Shown here: positions 1 to 7,852 of the stretch, piece by piece
Layout: every line of letters begins with the position of its first letter
Numbering within the stretch: position 1 is the first letter of the stretch
Origin: Pantoea sp. AS-PWVM4
GTDB taxonomy: Bacteria; Pseudomonadota; Gammaproteobacteria; Enterobacterales; Enterobacteriaceae
NCBI RefSeq assembly: GCF_000468095.1
Contig: NZ_ASZC01000007.1
Coordinates: forward strand, 1 to 64,000
Length of the DNA stretch: 64,000 nucleotides
Direction: 5' to 3'
Translations under genes and position numbers: made by a program
The notes under the pieces: model-generated
Seen by the model: the letters and a program-made list of their open reading frames with translations, nothing else
What the model was told of the DNA's origin: nothing
The model's database searches: none

Positions 1-1
1 T

Positions 2-68
2 GAGCTTTTGAGCTTTTGAGCTTTTGAGCTTTTGAGCTTTTGAGCTTTTGAGCTTTTGAGCTTTTGAG
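2..68. repeat. 8-bp tandem array, GAGCTTTT x 8
   Basis: Eight head-to-tail copies of GAGCTTTT occupy 2-65 with a ninth partial copy (GAG) to 68; the array may continue to the left of the window. It shares the TGAG core and exact 8-bp period with the arrays at 471-517 and 657-710. Eight-bp spacing of a short core is what tandem-binding ribbon-helix-helix repressors or partition adaptors use, so a plasmid centromere or operator is a reasonable inference. No protein is assigned to it from the sequence. Confidence 0.85.
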
Positions 69-85
69 ACTGCCACAATGCTCAT

Positions 86-260
86 ATATGTAAATGAGTT
101 AATGCTCAAATGAATAAATACTTATTTGAGTAAGTGAGTTTCCATGTGTATGCTCGGTCCAACCCGTTATTCGTTACTCCTGTGGGGTGAGCTTTTACTC
201 AAATGACAAAATGAGTATTTACTCACATGAGCCTATGTTGATTTACTCAAATGAGGCTAT
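86..260. repeat. Dispersed ACTCA/TGAGT motifs between the octamer arrays
   Basis: This AT-rich stretch is full of single and inverted copies of the array core, such as CTCAAATGA, TTTGAGTAAGTGAG, TGAGCTTTTACTCAAATGA, TGAGTATTTACTCACATGAG and TTTACTCAAATGAG. Several form inverted pairs (ACTCAAATGAG). They look like degenerate or isolated binding sites for the same protein that would bind the tandem arrays. No gene apart from the small reverse ORF at 243-446 lies here. Confidence 0.6.
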
Positions 261-446
261 TCCTACAAGGTAATTCTTTTCTCCCAGATTCGCTGATAGT
301 CTACTAATACTCTCCGCAGCTCTCTGATTTTCGCGTGTGTGGACATGGATTTTCTTGTATCTCACATGCAATACGTCCCCTTCATCAAACCTTTTGCTAT
401 CGCGTGGATGCAAAATCAGCTCGAAATCGTAGTATCGGGCTTTCAT
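243..446 (-). CDS. Small hypothetical protein between the octamer arrays
   Basis: A 67-residue ORF, rich in charged and aromatic residues, with alternating hydrophobic stretches suggestive of beta strands (YDFELIL, DVLHVRY, KKIHVHT) followed by a possible helix. I do not recognise a family. It starts 25 bp from the 471-517 array, which would lie in its promoter, and it ends next to the dispersed TGAG motifs; an autoregulated DNA-binding protein is therefore possible. Against it: there is no clear Shine-Dalgarno sequence before the start. Coding status is uncertain. Confidence 0.35.
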   Translation of the reverse strand: MKARYYDFELILHPRDSKRFDEGDVLHVRYKKIHVHTRENQRAAESISRLSANLGEKNYLVGIASFE

Positions 447-470
447 TACGATAAGTATTTACACAAAACC

Positions 471-517
471 TTACTCACTTACTCACTTACTCACTTACTC
501 ACTTACTCACTTACTCA
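471..517. repeat. 8-bp tandem array, TTACTCAC x 6
   Basis: Five full copies and one 7-of-8 copy of TTACTCAC, the complement of GTGAGTAA. Read on the minus strand it has the same TGAG core and 8-bp period as the other two arrays, so this array is in inverted orientation relative to them. It sits just upstream of the small reverse ORF that starts at 446. Confidence 0.85.
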
Positions 518-656
518 ATCATGATAATTCCCAATTTTCACACTGCAACCATCTATCCACCATACATATGTGTGTCCAGTGATGCCTCATCACGAAGATG
601 GAATACAAAATGATCACAGCGGCATTACGAGGTTAGATTGAATAGTCATACTCAAA

Positions 657-710
657 TGAGTAGTTGAGTAGTTGAGTAGTTGAGTAGTTGAGTAGTTGAG
701 TAGTTGAGTG
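657..710. repeat. 8-bp tandem array, TGAGTAGT x 6
   Basis: Six full copies of TGAGTAGT and a final TGAGTG, again TGAG plus four variable bases. Within an array the four spacer bases are constant (CTTT, TAGT, TGAG-TAAG) but they differ between arrays, which suggests that each array expanded locally from a single site while only the TGAG core is under binding selection. Confidence 0.85.
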
Positions 711-1417
711 TGAACCGAATTTTACATCACAGGAAGTAACTTGTTGTTCATTATCTGAAAATACAATACACATTTACTCATTTGTGTTTTTACACAACCA
801 TTACATCAATTGGGACCCATAAAAGATGAGCCTGAAACAATCATCCTGCTTTTCTGAGGATGAGAGCCAGGGGGGGGGAGCTGGTCAACAGCAGAATCAG
901 CAGTAACCTCAATTTATAAAATTGATTCGTGGCTAGCGGAAAATACGTCTCTGTGCGAAAGAGCGTAGTGCAGCTCAGAGCTGTGGTAATCAAACATGTG
1001 ACTAAGGCTTCATTGCGATGAACTGAGTGAAATTCGTGTAGTGAAAGCATAAATACGGGAAGAGTAACCAGAAGAAACACGTTAAGTGTGGCAAGCACAT
1101 GACAACAGAACGCGAATTGACGGCTGCACTGCCATAGAAGGTCATAAGCACGCGGTCGTTAATTCCATACTGACCTGGTGATGTCAGCGTCTAAGATTCG
1201 GCAACCTAAGTTCTACCAGGTGACGGCGAAGAGATTCATCCAGCGTAGTGGTAAGGTTGTGAACTGCGGTGAGTCCAGCGGATATGTATGGTGAAAATGA
1301 ATGCGTACTACATCATCATCCTGTGCTGATCTCATCAGACAGGGAAAGGTGTTCACTCAGTACCTGAAAACAATTCGATCAAGTCCAGAGTTATCAGATC
1401 AAAACCGAGAATCATAT
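711..1417. other. Non-coding stretch with no recognised feature
   Basis: About 700 bp between the octamer arrays and the first iterons. An 85-residue reverse ORF at 841-1098 is hydrophobic in parts but has no convincing start signal and ends in a run of nine G, so I do not call it. No RNA gene, repeat or promoter stands out. Confidence 0.5.
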
Positions 1418-1584
1418 GACTACTATAGAGAGTAACTTTACTCACTACAGTGGTCTTCATTAACGGGGAATGGCGAGAACGGGTAGGGATTGGAGTGCTC
1501 TGCTGCTGTTGGTGGTTTGAATCGCAGATGAGAATCAGTTTTCCATTACTCTCTATAGTAGTCAGACACTCACTACAGTGGTCA
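1418..1584. repeat. Iteron group 1 (four 16-bp iterons, mixed orientation)
   Basis: Four copies of the initiator-binding iteron, consensus GACTGCTGTAGTGAGT with the common variant GACTACTATAGAGAGT: forward at 1418-1433, reverse at 1440-1455, 1549-1564 and 1569-1584. The first two and the last two form close pairs. Together with the groups at 1854-1956, 2213-2313 and 3486-3927, they flank repA as in RepFIB/P1-like origins, where the distal iterons act in copy-number control (family knowledge). Confidence 0.8.
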
Positions 1585-1741
1585 TTAGTGATGTTGCTGT
1601 TGAGTCTGATGAGATGTACTTTCGATGTTGTATGGCCAAAGCGGATAGGTCATCCCATCATTGAACCAGCAGATAGTTTTCGATGAACTGGCCGCCAGAC
1701 AGAACACAAATGCATGCCAGTGCAGAGACGCTTTTTCCTCA

Positions 1742-1805
1742 TTATCCACAGGACAGATCCAATTATTCGATCCTAATATGATCCCAGTTAGATCCTAAAC
1801 AGATC
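1742..1805. other. Probable replication origin core: DnaA box and phased GATC row
   Basis: A perfect DnaA box TTATCCACA at 1742-1750 is followed by five GATC sites at 1756, 1769, 1780, 1791 and 1802, each inside a heptamer of the form NGATCCN (AGATCCA, CGATCCT, TGATCCC, AGATCCT, AGATCCC). Spacing is 13, 11, 11 and 11 bp, about one helical turn. P1 oriR has a comparable row of AGATCCA heptamers needed for Dam-dependent initiation, so I infer the unwinding or methylation-sensing element here. Confidence 0.75.
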
Positions 1806-1853
1806 CCATACCCCCTGAAACCCTTGTCAGACATGGCCTGGATAGATGTTGAT

Positions 1854-1956
1854 GACTGCTGTAGGGAGAGGAAAGACTGCTGTGTTGAGTTAATTGACTG
1901 CTAAAGAGAGTACTGATGACTGCTATGTTGAGCAAGCGATGACTGCTGTAGTGAGT
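1854..1956 (+). repeat. Iteron group 2 (five forward iterons)
   Basis: Five forward 16-bp iterons at 1854-1869, 1875-1890, 1896-1911, 1918-1933 and 1941-1956, all beginning GACTGCT. Spacing is 21-23 bp, two helical turns, so bound initiators would stack on one face. They lie directly to the right of the GATC row, the usual place for origin-activating iterons. Confidence 0.85.
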
Positions 1957-2067
1957 AACTGTTTGATTTGGTTGTTTATAAGTCAAAATGCCTAAAATCC
2001 GCGCTAAGCTGCGTCCTTACTGTTATCAACGGACTGCCTGAGTTCTCTGTAATTTGATTTCATTGAG

Positions 2068-2076
2068 TTATACACA
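2068..2076 (+). promoter_or_regulatory. Second DnaA box
   Basis: TTATACACA matches the DnaA-box consensus TTATNCACA. More GATC sites (in GGATCCAATAAACGATCCG at about 2121 and near 2160) follow before the next iteron group. Confidence 0.6.
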
Positions 2077-2212
2077 GGCCAAAAACATAAAAATAGTCCT
2101 CTAAAATCATCCTCAATCTGGATCCAATAAACGATCCGTTAGATAGCGCAGCAGTTTGATCGTTTTCGATTATCGTCAATATAATGATTTATAACAAATT
2201 ATCTCACACAAT

Positions 2213-2313
2213 GACTACTATAGAGAGAGAATAAGACTGCTGTGATGAGTCAAATGACTACTATGGAGAGCAATTAAACTGCTGTAGTGAGTAGAATAAC
2301 CGCTGTAGTGAGT
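2213..2313 (+). repeat. Iteron group 3 / repA operator (five forward iterons)
   Basis: Forward iterons at 2213-2228, 2235-2250, 2256-2271, 2277-2292 and 2298-2313, spacing 21-22 bp. They end about 60 bp before the repA start codon, so they probably double as the autoregulatory operator of repA. They alternate between the GACTACTATAGAGAG and GACTGCTGTAGTGAG types. Confidence 0.85.
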
Positions 2314-2374
2314 GCTAGTATCCGAAATATCGAGTAACGGCGATCATCGCTTGTTCAGATCACGGATTTTTCAA

Positions 2375-3454
2375 ATGCCGAAAAAAGAACAAGAAAACAA
2401 ACTGATAGCTGAGGCTTTCAGTGAAACGGATAAACGAACTGGAGAGGTTGTTCACCTCACGCCGAACAGTAATAACACTGTTCAGCCGGTTGCATTAATG
2501 AGGCTGGGACTGTTCGTTCCGACCCTCAAATCCACCGCGAATGGCAGAAAAAATCAGTTATCCACTATGGATGTCACTGATGAGCTGAAGCAACTGACGA
2601 TCGTTAAAGCCGAAGGGTATGAAAATATCAAGATCACTGGCGCGCGTCTTGATATGGACAACGATTTCAAAGCATGGGTTGGCATTATTCATGCGTTTGC
2701 CAAGTACAAAGTGCTGGGAGACAGTGTCACGCTGCCTTTCGTCGATTTTGCCAAACTCTGCGGGATCCCGTCACTTCGCTCTTCCGCTAAGCTCAGAACA
2801 CGCCTGGAAGCCTCTTTGACGCGTATCGCGACGAATACCATCCACTTCACCAATAAAGAAGGGGAGTATTACGTTACGCATCTCGTCCAGTCAGCGAAAT
2901 ACAGCGTAAAAAATGACACTGTCACTTTGCAGGCGGATCCCAAGATCTTCGAACTGTATCAGTTCGATCGTAAGGTACTGCTTCAGCTTCGCGCAATTAA
3001 CGAATTAGCCCGCAAAGAGTCAGCTCAGGCGCTTTACACCTTTATCGAGAGTTTGCCCCCGGATCCTGCTCCTGTGTCAATGCAGCGCTTGCAGGCGCGC
3101 TTAAACCTGACTTCGCGACCAAACACCCAATACGCGACCGTCAGAAAGGCGATGGAGCAGCTCAAGGAGATTGGCTACCTCGATTACACCGAGTTTAAGC
3201 GTGCCAGCACCGTTTACTTCTCCATTCATTATCGACAGCCCAAACTCAGACCAGCAAACATCCCGCTGAGCCTGCCAGAACTCGGAGAAGACGATCTCGA
3301 TAATGAGATCGATATCGTCCCGGTTAAGAAGAAGGTGAGGGCAAAAACGACGGTGAAGAAGACCAGGGAAGAGTCGGCAGGGAAGATGGTGATGCTTTCT
3401 GATGAGGAGTTGGCCATCCTGGAAACCATCAGGAAGACCAAAAAAGCTGAATAG
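2375..3454 (+). CDS. repA: RepFIB-type plasmid replication initiator
   Basis: A 359-residue initiator of the RepFIB/Rep_3-like family that binds the surrounding iterons and starts plasmid replication. Recognised by family-typical stretches: [20 protein letters not shown] near the N-terminus, [66 protein letters not shown] and REAMEQL-type winged-helix segments toward the C-terminus ([19 protein letters not shown]). I chose ATG 2375 (ACGGA nine bases upstream) over an in-frame GTG at 2312, because the GTG lies inside the last iteron and the extra 21 residues are not family-like. The C-terminal 50 residues are lysine-rich. The gene is flanked on both sides by iterons. Confidence 0.95.
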   Translation: MPKKEQENKLIAEAFSETDKRTGEVVHLTPNSNNTVQPVALMRLGLFVPTLKSTANGRKNQLSTMDVTDELKQLTIVKAEGYENIKITGARLDMDNDFKAWVGIIHAFAKYKVLGDSVTLPFVDFAKLCGIPSLRSSAKLRTRLEASLTRIATNTIHFTNKEGEYYVTHLVQSAKYSVKNDTVTLQADPKIFELYQFDRKVLLQLRAINELARKESAQALYTFIESLPPDPAPVSMQRLQARLNLTSRPNTQYATVRKAMEQLKEIGYLDYTEFKRASTVYFSIHYRQPKLRPANIPLSLPELGEDDLDNEIDIVPVKKKVRAKTTVKKTREESAGKMVMLSDEELAILETIRKTKKAE

Positions 3455-3485
3455 TCCGTCAGCTGTCATGCGCTCAACATTCCCC

Positions 3486-3520
3486 TAACGCTGTAGTGAG
3501 TTTTACTCACTACAGCGGTC
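3486..3520 (+). terminator. Inverted iteron pair doubling as repA terminator
   Basis: A forward iteron (3486-3501) and a reverse iteron (3505-3520) face each other across 3 bp. Arms CGCTGTAGTGAGT and ACTCACTACAGCG make a 13-bp perfect stem, followed by GTCTTTTG. This could terminate repA transcription, pair two initiator molecules head to head, or both. Confidence 0.6.
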
Positions 3521-3557
3521 TTTTGTATTTCAGCCACTCAATAGATCCCCGATCACA

Positions 3558-3927
3558 ACTCGCTATAGCAGTCATCTGCACACACCATAGTGGTCATTTG
3601 GCACTTCTGAAAAGAAACCGCTGTAGAGAGAAAGAAGACTTCCAACTTGCCAGTAATGACCACTATAGAGAGAAGGCATTGATGTTTTCAGGCCTCCATT
3701 TTCACAACCCCCCTGGTAGTTACTAACCTGCGAGGCCTTTATATACGTGATGTTAGTGTTTACTAACAATGAGGATTTCCTTATCAAGTGGATGTTTACT
3801 GCAAAAATCAAAACACGGGTGATATCGCACAATTCTGGTAATTCTCTCCATAGCAGTCATCCCTGAAACGGTCGTTACTCTCCATAGTGGTTATCCTGAA
3901 GAACACGCGTTACTCCCCACAGTGGTC
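3558..3927. repeat. Iteron group 4, downstream of repA
   Basis: Seven further iterons in mixed orientation: reverse at 3558-3573, 3580-3595, 3843-3858, 3877-3892 and 3912-3927; forward at 3616-3631 and 3658-3673. They are more degenerate than the upstream groups. Downstream iterons of this kind are the incompatibility/copy-control locus in P1 and RepFIB relatives. Apparent small ORFs at 3496-3832 overlap these sites and are not called. Confidence 0.8.
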
Positions 3928-4054
3928 ATCAACAACAACTGACGATCTCACCTGTCCTTTGCAAGTCTTCCGGCAGGCTTCATCGTGGTTCCAATGTAAC
4001 CTCGGGCTTGGAAACTAGATTCAGCTCAGACGCACGGAAAAGATTCACGGGCCT

Positions 4055-4660
4055 TTAATTTGGGGCTTCAGCGCGTAATGCAGCCTGCACCGCAGGCCGC
4101 AAAGTAACAGAGGCCTGATAGGCCAATAGCGCAGGCCAGTTATGAAGTTCGATGGAGAACCATTTACACCAGCCCAGCACGGTGAAAAGGTAAGCATCGG
4201 CAATGCTGAACGATGAGCCTGTCAGACAGGTTCTTCCTGCGAGAGTGTCTTGCAGGAAATCGAACCGTTTGAACAGCTTTTCACGGAAGATATCTTTGGT
4301 GGTCTCGGGTAGCGTGGTATTGAACAACGGTGCCGAGCCAGCGTGAATTTCAGTGGCGATGAAGTTCAACCATTCCTGTAATCGTAGCCGCTCCCAACTG
4401 CCTGCGGGCGGTGCCAGCTCACGCTCAGGTTTAAGGTCAGCCAGATACTGCACAATAGCCGGACCTTCTGTAAGTATCTGCCCATTTTCCAGTTCCAGCG
4501 CAGCGACATAACCCTTGGGGTTAATGGTGAGATAGTCTTGACCATCTGCGGTCAGCTTACTTTTGTTGTCCACTCGGATTAGCTCAAATTCAAGCTCAAG
4601 TTCGCGCAGCACTATATGGGGTGAAAGCGAACAGGTGTTTGGGGCGTAATATAACTTCAT
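4055..4660 (-). CDS. Beta-class glutathione S-transferase
   Basis: A 201-residue cytosolic glutathione S-transferase. The N-terminal thioredoxin-fold domain starts KLYYAPNTCS, with Cys10 in the position of the active-site cysteine of bacterial beta-class GSTs; LTEGPAIVQYLAD is the glutathione-binding segment, and the helical C-terminal domain contains the SIADAYLF N-capping motif at about residue 150. Start ATG 4660 is preceded by TGGAGATATC, a good ribosome site; an upstream in-frame start at 4708 would add 16 unrelated residues. It is divergent from the LysR gene at 4790, which probably regulates it. Confidence 0.9.
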   Translation of the reverse strand: MKLYYAPNTCSLSPHIVLRELELEFELIRVDNKSKLTADGQDYLTINPKGYVAALELENGQILTEGPAIVQYLADLKPERELAPPAGSWERLRLQEWLNFIATEIHAGSAPLFNTTLPETTKDIFREKLFKRFDFLQDTLAGRTCLTGSSFSIADAYLFTVLGWCKWFSIELHNWPALLAYQASVTLRPAVQAALRAEAPN

Positions 4661-4789
4661 GATATCTCCATAAATATTGAAAACAGTTTCGCAGTGCACT
4701 ACCTGCACTTGCAGTCACTGTGATTGAGTTGAGATATTCTGTAAAATTAATAGTTAATTAATGAAGTATTAGTTGAGCTACTGATCATC

Positions 4790-5680
4790 ATGATGAATCT
4801 ATTGCACTGGCGGCTACTGGTTGCTGTCGCCGATGCCAGCAATATCTCGCGTGCCGCAGAGGATGTGGGAATGACTCAGTCTGGTGCCAGCCAGGCTATC
4901 GCTCAGTTGGAATCATCACTTGGGTTCCAGGTTTTTACCCGTGAGCGACGGCAGATCACCGTTACCGCATTGGGCGAGCTGGTGGTTGAGCACGCAAGGA
5001 ATATGCTGGTTCAGCTGGAGGCGATCCGGGCGCTGGCCGATAACAATCGCGGTTTAAGCACTGGACGCATTCGCCTGGCCAGTTTTCCCTCGGTCACGTC
5101 AACGCTACTACCCGGGTTGTTGCGGGATTTCAGGCGCCTGCATCCTGGTATTGAAGTTGTCGTGTTGGAGGGGACAGACGAAGAGGTGGAGGAGTGGGTG
5201 GCTGAAAGCACTGTCGAGTTGGGGATCGTCATGAACCCTGATTCTGGCCGTGCGGAAATGGTAATAGGGCAGGATGCCTGGGTCGCGGTCTTTCCAGCCA
5301 GTCACTTGCAAGCACGCCGTGTAAGAGCACAAGGTATTACGCTTGGGGAACTGGCCTCTCAACCCTTTATCCTCGCTACCGGTGGCTGCGCTGTAAACGG
5401 GAGAAGCTTGATGGAGCAAGCGGGTTTGCAGCTTTCAGACATACGCATGACGGTACGAGATTGGATCAGTGCCAGCAAGATGGTGCGCGAGGGGATGGGC
5501 GTAGCTTTGGTCCCTGAATCAACCCTTCCGGAAGATCGGCGTGGCTTGTGCGTGGTGCCATTGCTTCCTCCTGTATGTCGTGAATTTGCGCTGGTTTGTT
5601 CACAAGCCGGAAAATCTTCCCAGGCAACTCAGGCCTTAATTGCACGGCTGCGCATATACAGCAAAGCAATGCACGATTGA
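4790..5680 (+). CDS. LysR-family regulator, divergent from GST
   Basis: A 296-residue LysR-type activator/repressor. Residues 1-60 hold the winged helix-turn-helix (WRLLVAVADASNISRAAEDVGMTQSGASQAIAQLE, read in parts), followed by a periplasmic-binding-protein-like effector domain (GRIRLASFPSVTSTLLPGLL from about residue 90). Two ATG codons occur in a row at 4790 and 4793; either may be used. The 129-bp gap to the GST start contains ATTAATAGTTAATTAAT at about 4746, an AT-rich imperfect palindrome that could be its binding site. The effector is unknown. Confidence 0.85.
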   Translation: MMNLLHWRLLVAVADASNISRAAEDVGMTQSGASQAIAQLESSLGFQVFTRERRQITVTALGELVVEHARNMLVQLEAIRALADNNRGLSTGRIRLASFPSVTSTLLPGLLRDFRRLHPGIEVVVLEGTDEEVEEWVAESTVELGIVMNPDSGRAEMVIGQDAWVAVFPASHLQARRVRAQGITLGELASQPFILATGGCAVNGRSLMEQAGLQLSDIRMTVRDWISASKMVREGMGVALVPESTLPEDRRGLCVVPLLPPVCREFALVCSQAGKSSQATQALIARLRIYSKAMHD

Positions 5681-5797
5681 TCACCGTAGCGTCTTAAAGC
5701 GGTACGTGGAGCATTAGCACAACGTAAACTCCACATACCGTGAGAACAGGGATGTTGACAGTGGACTCAACTCCACGCACAACACGCCATTAATTTG

Positions 5798-6466
5798 TTA
5801 ATGGAGTTTTTCTAAAAGCTGTTCAGCCCCTTTGTCTATCCCGGTTTCAGCGGCACTCAACGAGCCAAAGGTGGCACCGACGTTCATTGCATTCGGATAC
5901 TGTTCAGTGACGTAGGCCAGCAGAAGTTCGTTCGTCTCGGCATCCTTTATCTCGACTGCATAGTTAACGTATCCGCTCATCAGCCCGCGACCGCCCCGTA
6001 CAGACTGAACAATGTTGTAAGGTCCACCAGCCAGATCGAATTTCGTAAAGGTACCAACAACCTGCGGTGTCGTATCCGCACCGGTTAGCGTCAGTTTAAG
6101 CCGGAGGGAGGGGGACGTTCCTGTAGCAGCATCTACGACAAACTTTTCTGCCAGCACTTCGCTAAATTTTTTCTGCATATAGTCGGCGAGCTTGCGCCGA
6201 TCATCCGGAGAAAGATCGTTAAATTGTGCGTCACTTCCACCATAGATCTGCACAGGTTCTAACGTGATGCTGCGATATTTGTTCCAGTTTACCGGGGCCG
6301 CATAACGGAAAGGTATACGATCGCTATCCTCTGACGTATTTGGCGTCATCCGTGATGAAGATTCAATCCCAGAATACTTTACTGGGGAGGTGTCAGCGCA
6401 ACCGACAACAGCGATAGCGGCGGCCAGAGTCACGGTACAACAAAATGGGCGGAACAATTGCTTCAT
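5798..6466 (-). CDS. DUF3313-family lipoprotein
   Basis: A 222-residue exported lipoprotein. Signal peptide residues 1-22 end in a lipobox (VVGC, lipidated Cys23); the rest resembles DUF3313 proteins (YSGIESSSRM near the N-terminus, DADG-type beta segments, a glycine-rich PYNIVQSVRGGRGLMSGY loop near residue 165). Function in the family is unknown. ATG 6466 has GGAGAG nine bases upstream; the longer reading from a TTG at 6481 is unlikely. A TetR-type palindrome at 6497-6513 lies 30 bp upstream, and the same site precedes the tiny lipoproteins at 7763-7930. Confidence 0.8.
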   Translation of the reverse strand: MKQLFRPFCCTVTLAAAIAVVGCADTSPVKYSGIESSSRMTPNTSEDSDRIPFRYAAPVNWNKYRSITLEPVQIYGGSDAQFNDLSPDDRRKLADYMQKKFSEVLAEKFVVDAATGTSPSLRLKLTLTGADTTPQVVGTFTKFDLAGGPYNIVQSVRGGRGLMSGYVNYAVEIKDAETNELLLAYVTEQYPNAMNVGATFGSLSAAETGIDKGAEQLLEKLH

Positions 6467-6496
6467 ATCCAGGCTCTCCAAAAATTTCTTTAAATG

Positions 6497-6513
6497 AACT
6501 GTACGGTATAGTT
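6497..6513. promoter_or_regulatory. TetR-type operator, copy 1
   Basis: AACTGTACGGTATAGTT is an imperfect palindrome with 7 of 8 arm positions complementary. A near-identical site (AACTGTACCGTTTAGTT) occurs at 7950-7966, and a weaker one at 8707-8723 in front of the TetR gene. This copy sits between the divergent lipoprotein (start 6466) and the 6585 gene, so it may control both. Confidence 0.7.
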
Positions 6514-6584
6514 AAGATCGATTAACATGCCTAAGTCAAGAATATGTTTCAGTTCATTTCGGTATTTTTCATTGCGGAGGCCAT

Positions 6585-7055
6585 ATGCTGAATATCCAGT
6601 CGCATCCCGTTGGTCGGTATTTAACTATCTGTTCTTCAAGCACAAAACAGCACGTTAATGCTCCAGAGCACCTTAGCACTTCGCAAGAAATTGCCGAGTC
6701 AGGATTCCATTGCGAACTGCCGTTCCGCTATATCGGCCTGCCTGTCAGGAGGAAACTCACCCGGATGATGCTCATGATGAAAAAAAGCGAGAGCAGGGCT
6801 TTGCAGCATTCAGGCAATCCCTCTTCTTATCGGCACGCGGTGGATTATGTGCGCGGGGTAATGGACGCAGCCATGCTGCGAGGCGAACTGCGTTACCGGC
6901 CAACTGAAGAAGTGGTGCGTTTTTATCTTTCGCAGCTGAATGAGTTGAGCATTCTGCTGGCCGAATCATGCTGGACGAATTTCGAGTTGCGTTGCGAAGT
7001 GCGCCGCAGAACAGAGGTATTTATCGAAAAGTACGCAGCTGTTAGCCGGGGATAA
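6585..7055 (+). CDS. Hypothetical protein, 156 residues
   Basis: I do not recognise the family. The N-terminal half is of mixed composition; from about residue 50 the protein becomes basic and methionine-rich (RRKLTRMMLMMKKSES) and its C-terminal 70 residues look helical (DYVRGVMDAAMLRGEL, RFYLSQLNELSILLAE). No signal peptide or membrane segment is evident. GCGGAGG lies six bases before ATG 6585. It is followed after 11 bp by the first of two paralogous membrane proteins and probably forms an operon with them behind the TetR-type operator at 6497. Confidence 0.7.
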   Translation: MLNIQSHPVGRYLTICSSSTKQHVNAPEHLSTSQEIAESGFHCELPFRYIGLPVRRKLTRMMLMMKKSESRALQHSGNPSSYRHAVDYVRGVMDAAMLRGELRYRPTEEVVRFYLSQLNELSILLAESCWTNFELRCEVRRRTEVFIEKYAAVSRG

Positions 7056-7066
7056 AAATAATTCTG

Positions 7067-7354
7067 ATGGTTAGCAGACTGCTGATAGTCGCCGGGGAAA
7101 TGACGTACAGGGAGTGGGTCATAGATGTGGCAATGATAACGGTATCCATCCTGATTCTCTGGCGAGCAGGCAGCAATGTCAGAGAGATTCGGTATATCCG
7201 TCGATTAGGCATAAAGCGGGGCAATTATTATGCCTCCCGGGTCTGGGGGGCCCGTCTGCTACCCCTCATTGTTTTGCTGATGGTTGAGATCGTGGTGGTG
7301 CTGGTAGTCGGTGTTCTGACAGTCCTTAAGTTGAGAGAAGTAACGTTCTGGTGA
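7067..7354 (+). CDS. Small two-helix membrane protein, paralogue A
   Basis: A 95-residue protein with two predicted transmembrane segments (about residues 18-34, VIDVAMITVSILILW, and 65-88, LPLIVLLMVEIVVVLVVGVL) separated by a basic loop containing RAGSNVREIRYIRRLGIKRG. It aligns along its length with the protein at 7432-7716 (shared pattern GSN-R-I-YIRR---RG-YS--WGAR). The positive loop predicts that it faces the cytoplasm. The ribosome site is weak. No family recognised. Confidence 0.75.
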   Translation: MVSRLLIVAGEMTYREWVIDVAMITVSILILWRAGSNVREIRYIRRLGIKRGNYYASRVWGARLLPLIVLLMVEIVVVLVVGVLTVLKLREVTFW

Positions 7355-7431
7355 ATCACAGCCAGGGTTTCGGTCTTTGCGTGCTGCCCATAAGGGTGAG
7401 TGATATTTCTTAACTCAGGAGAACCATCCAG

Positions 7432-7716
7432 ATGAGAGACAAGTTTATGACCTTAACGGAAGAAATGACATTCAGGGACTGGAGCATGCTGTGTGTACTT
7501 GTCACCACTGTCATTATCATGTGGTGGCGGGTGGGGAGTAACATCAGAGATGTCATCTATATCAGACGATTCAGAGCGCAGCGTGGCAGGCAATATGTAT
7601 CCGGGGCCTGGGGAGCGCGCCAGAATTCCCTGATTACCCTGCTTGTTGCGGAAACACTGGTGGCGGTGGCCATCAGTATTCTCATCGCGCTGATGCTGGT
7701 TGGTGTGACATTGTAA
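7432..7716 (+). CDS. Small two-helix membrane protein, paralogue B
   Basis: A 94-residue paralogue of the preceding gene: MTFRDW versus MTYREW, WWRVGSNIRDVIYIRRF versus LWRAGSNVREIRYIRRL, and GAWGAR versus RVWGAR, each followed by a second hydrophobic helix (TLLVAETLVAVAISILIALML). AGGAGA lies nine bases before the start. The duplication is diverged, so both copies are probably maintained. Role unknown; association with the neighbouring lipoproteins suggests an envelope function. Confidence 0.8.
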   Translation: MRDKFMTLTEEMTFRDWSMLCVLVTTVIIMWWRVGSNIRDVIYIRRFRAQRGRQYVSGAWGARQNSLITLLVAETLVAVAISILIALMLVGVTL

Positions 7717-7762
7717 CGGTTGGACGCGATGATGTTGCCCGCCAGGTGCGGGCAACATCCGA

Positions 7763-7843
7763 TCAAATATGACTACCGACAGACAAACAGGCAGTAAGAA
7801 GAATGACCGCCGCGCTGGTAAACAGGGGGAGAATGAAACGCAT
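7763..7843 (-). CDS. Tiny lipoprotein 2 (26 residues)
   Basis: Reads MRFILPLFTSAAVILLTACL and then SVGSHI, stop. It is a complete signal peptide with lipobox LTAC (Cys19) followed by only seven residues. AAGGAA lies five bases before the ATG, and the ATG is nine bases after the stop of the first tiny lipoprotein, so the two are translated from one message. It resembles entericidin or bacteriocin-lysis lipoproteins in size and architecture only; no sequence family is claimed. Confidence 0.7.
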   Translation of the reverse strand: MRFILPLFTSAAVILLTACLSVGSHI

Positions 7844-7852
7844 TTTATTTCC

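Noticed and set aside
1..710. CRISPR array
   Set aside because: The repeats are 8-bp tandem units without spacers, and no cas genes are nearby.
841..1098. 85-residue hydrophobic reverse ORF
   Set aside because: No ribosome site, ends in a run of nine G, and no family resemblance; treated as chance.
1450..1686. 78-residue forward ORF
   Set aside because: Runs through iterons at 1549-1584 and shows no protein-like conservation pattern.
3496..3832. Two overlapping small ORFs downstream of repA
   Set aside because: They are made of iteron sequence on opposite strands.
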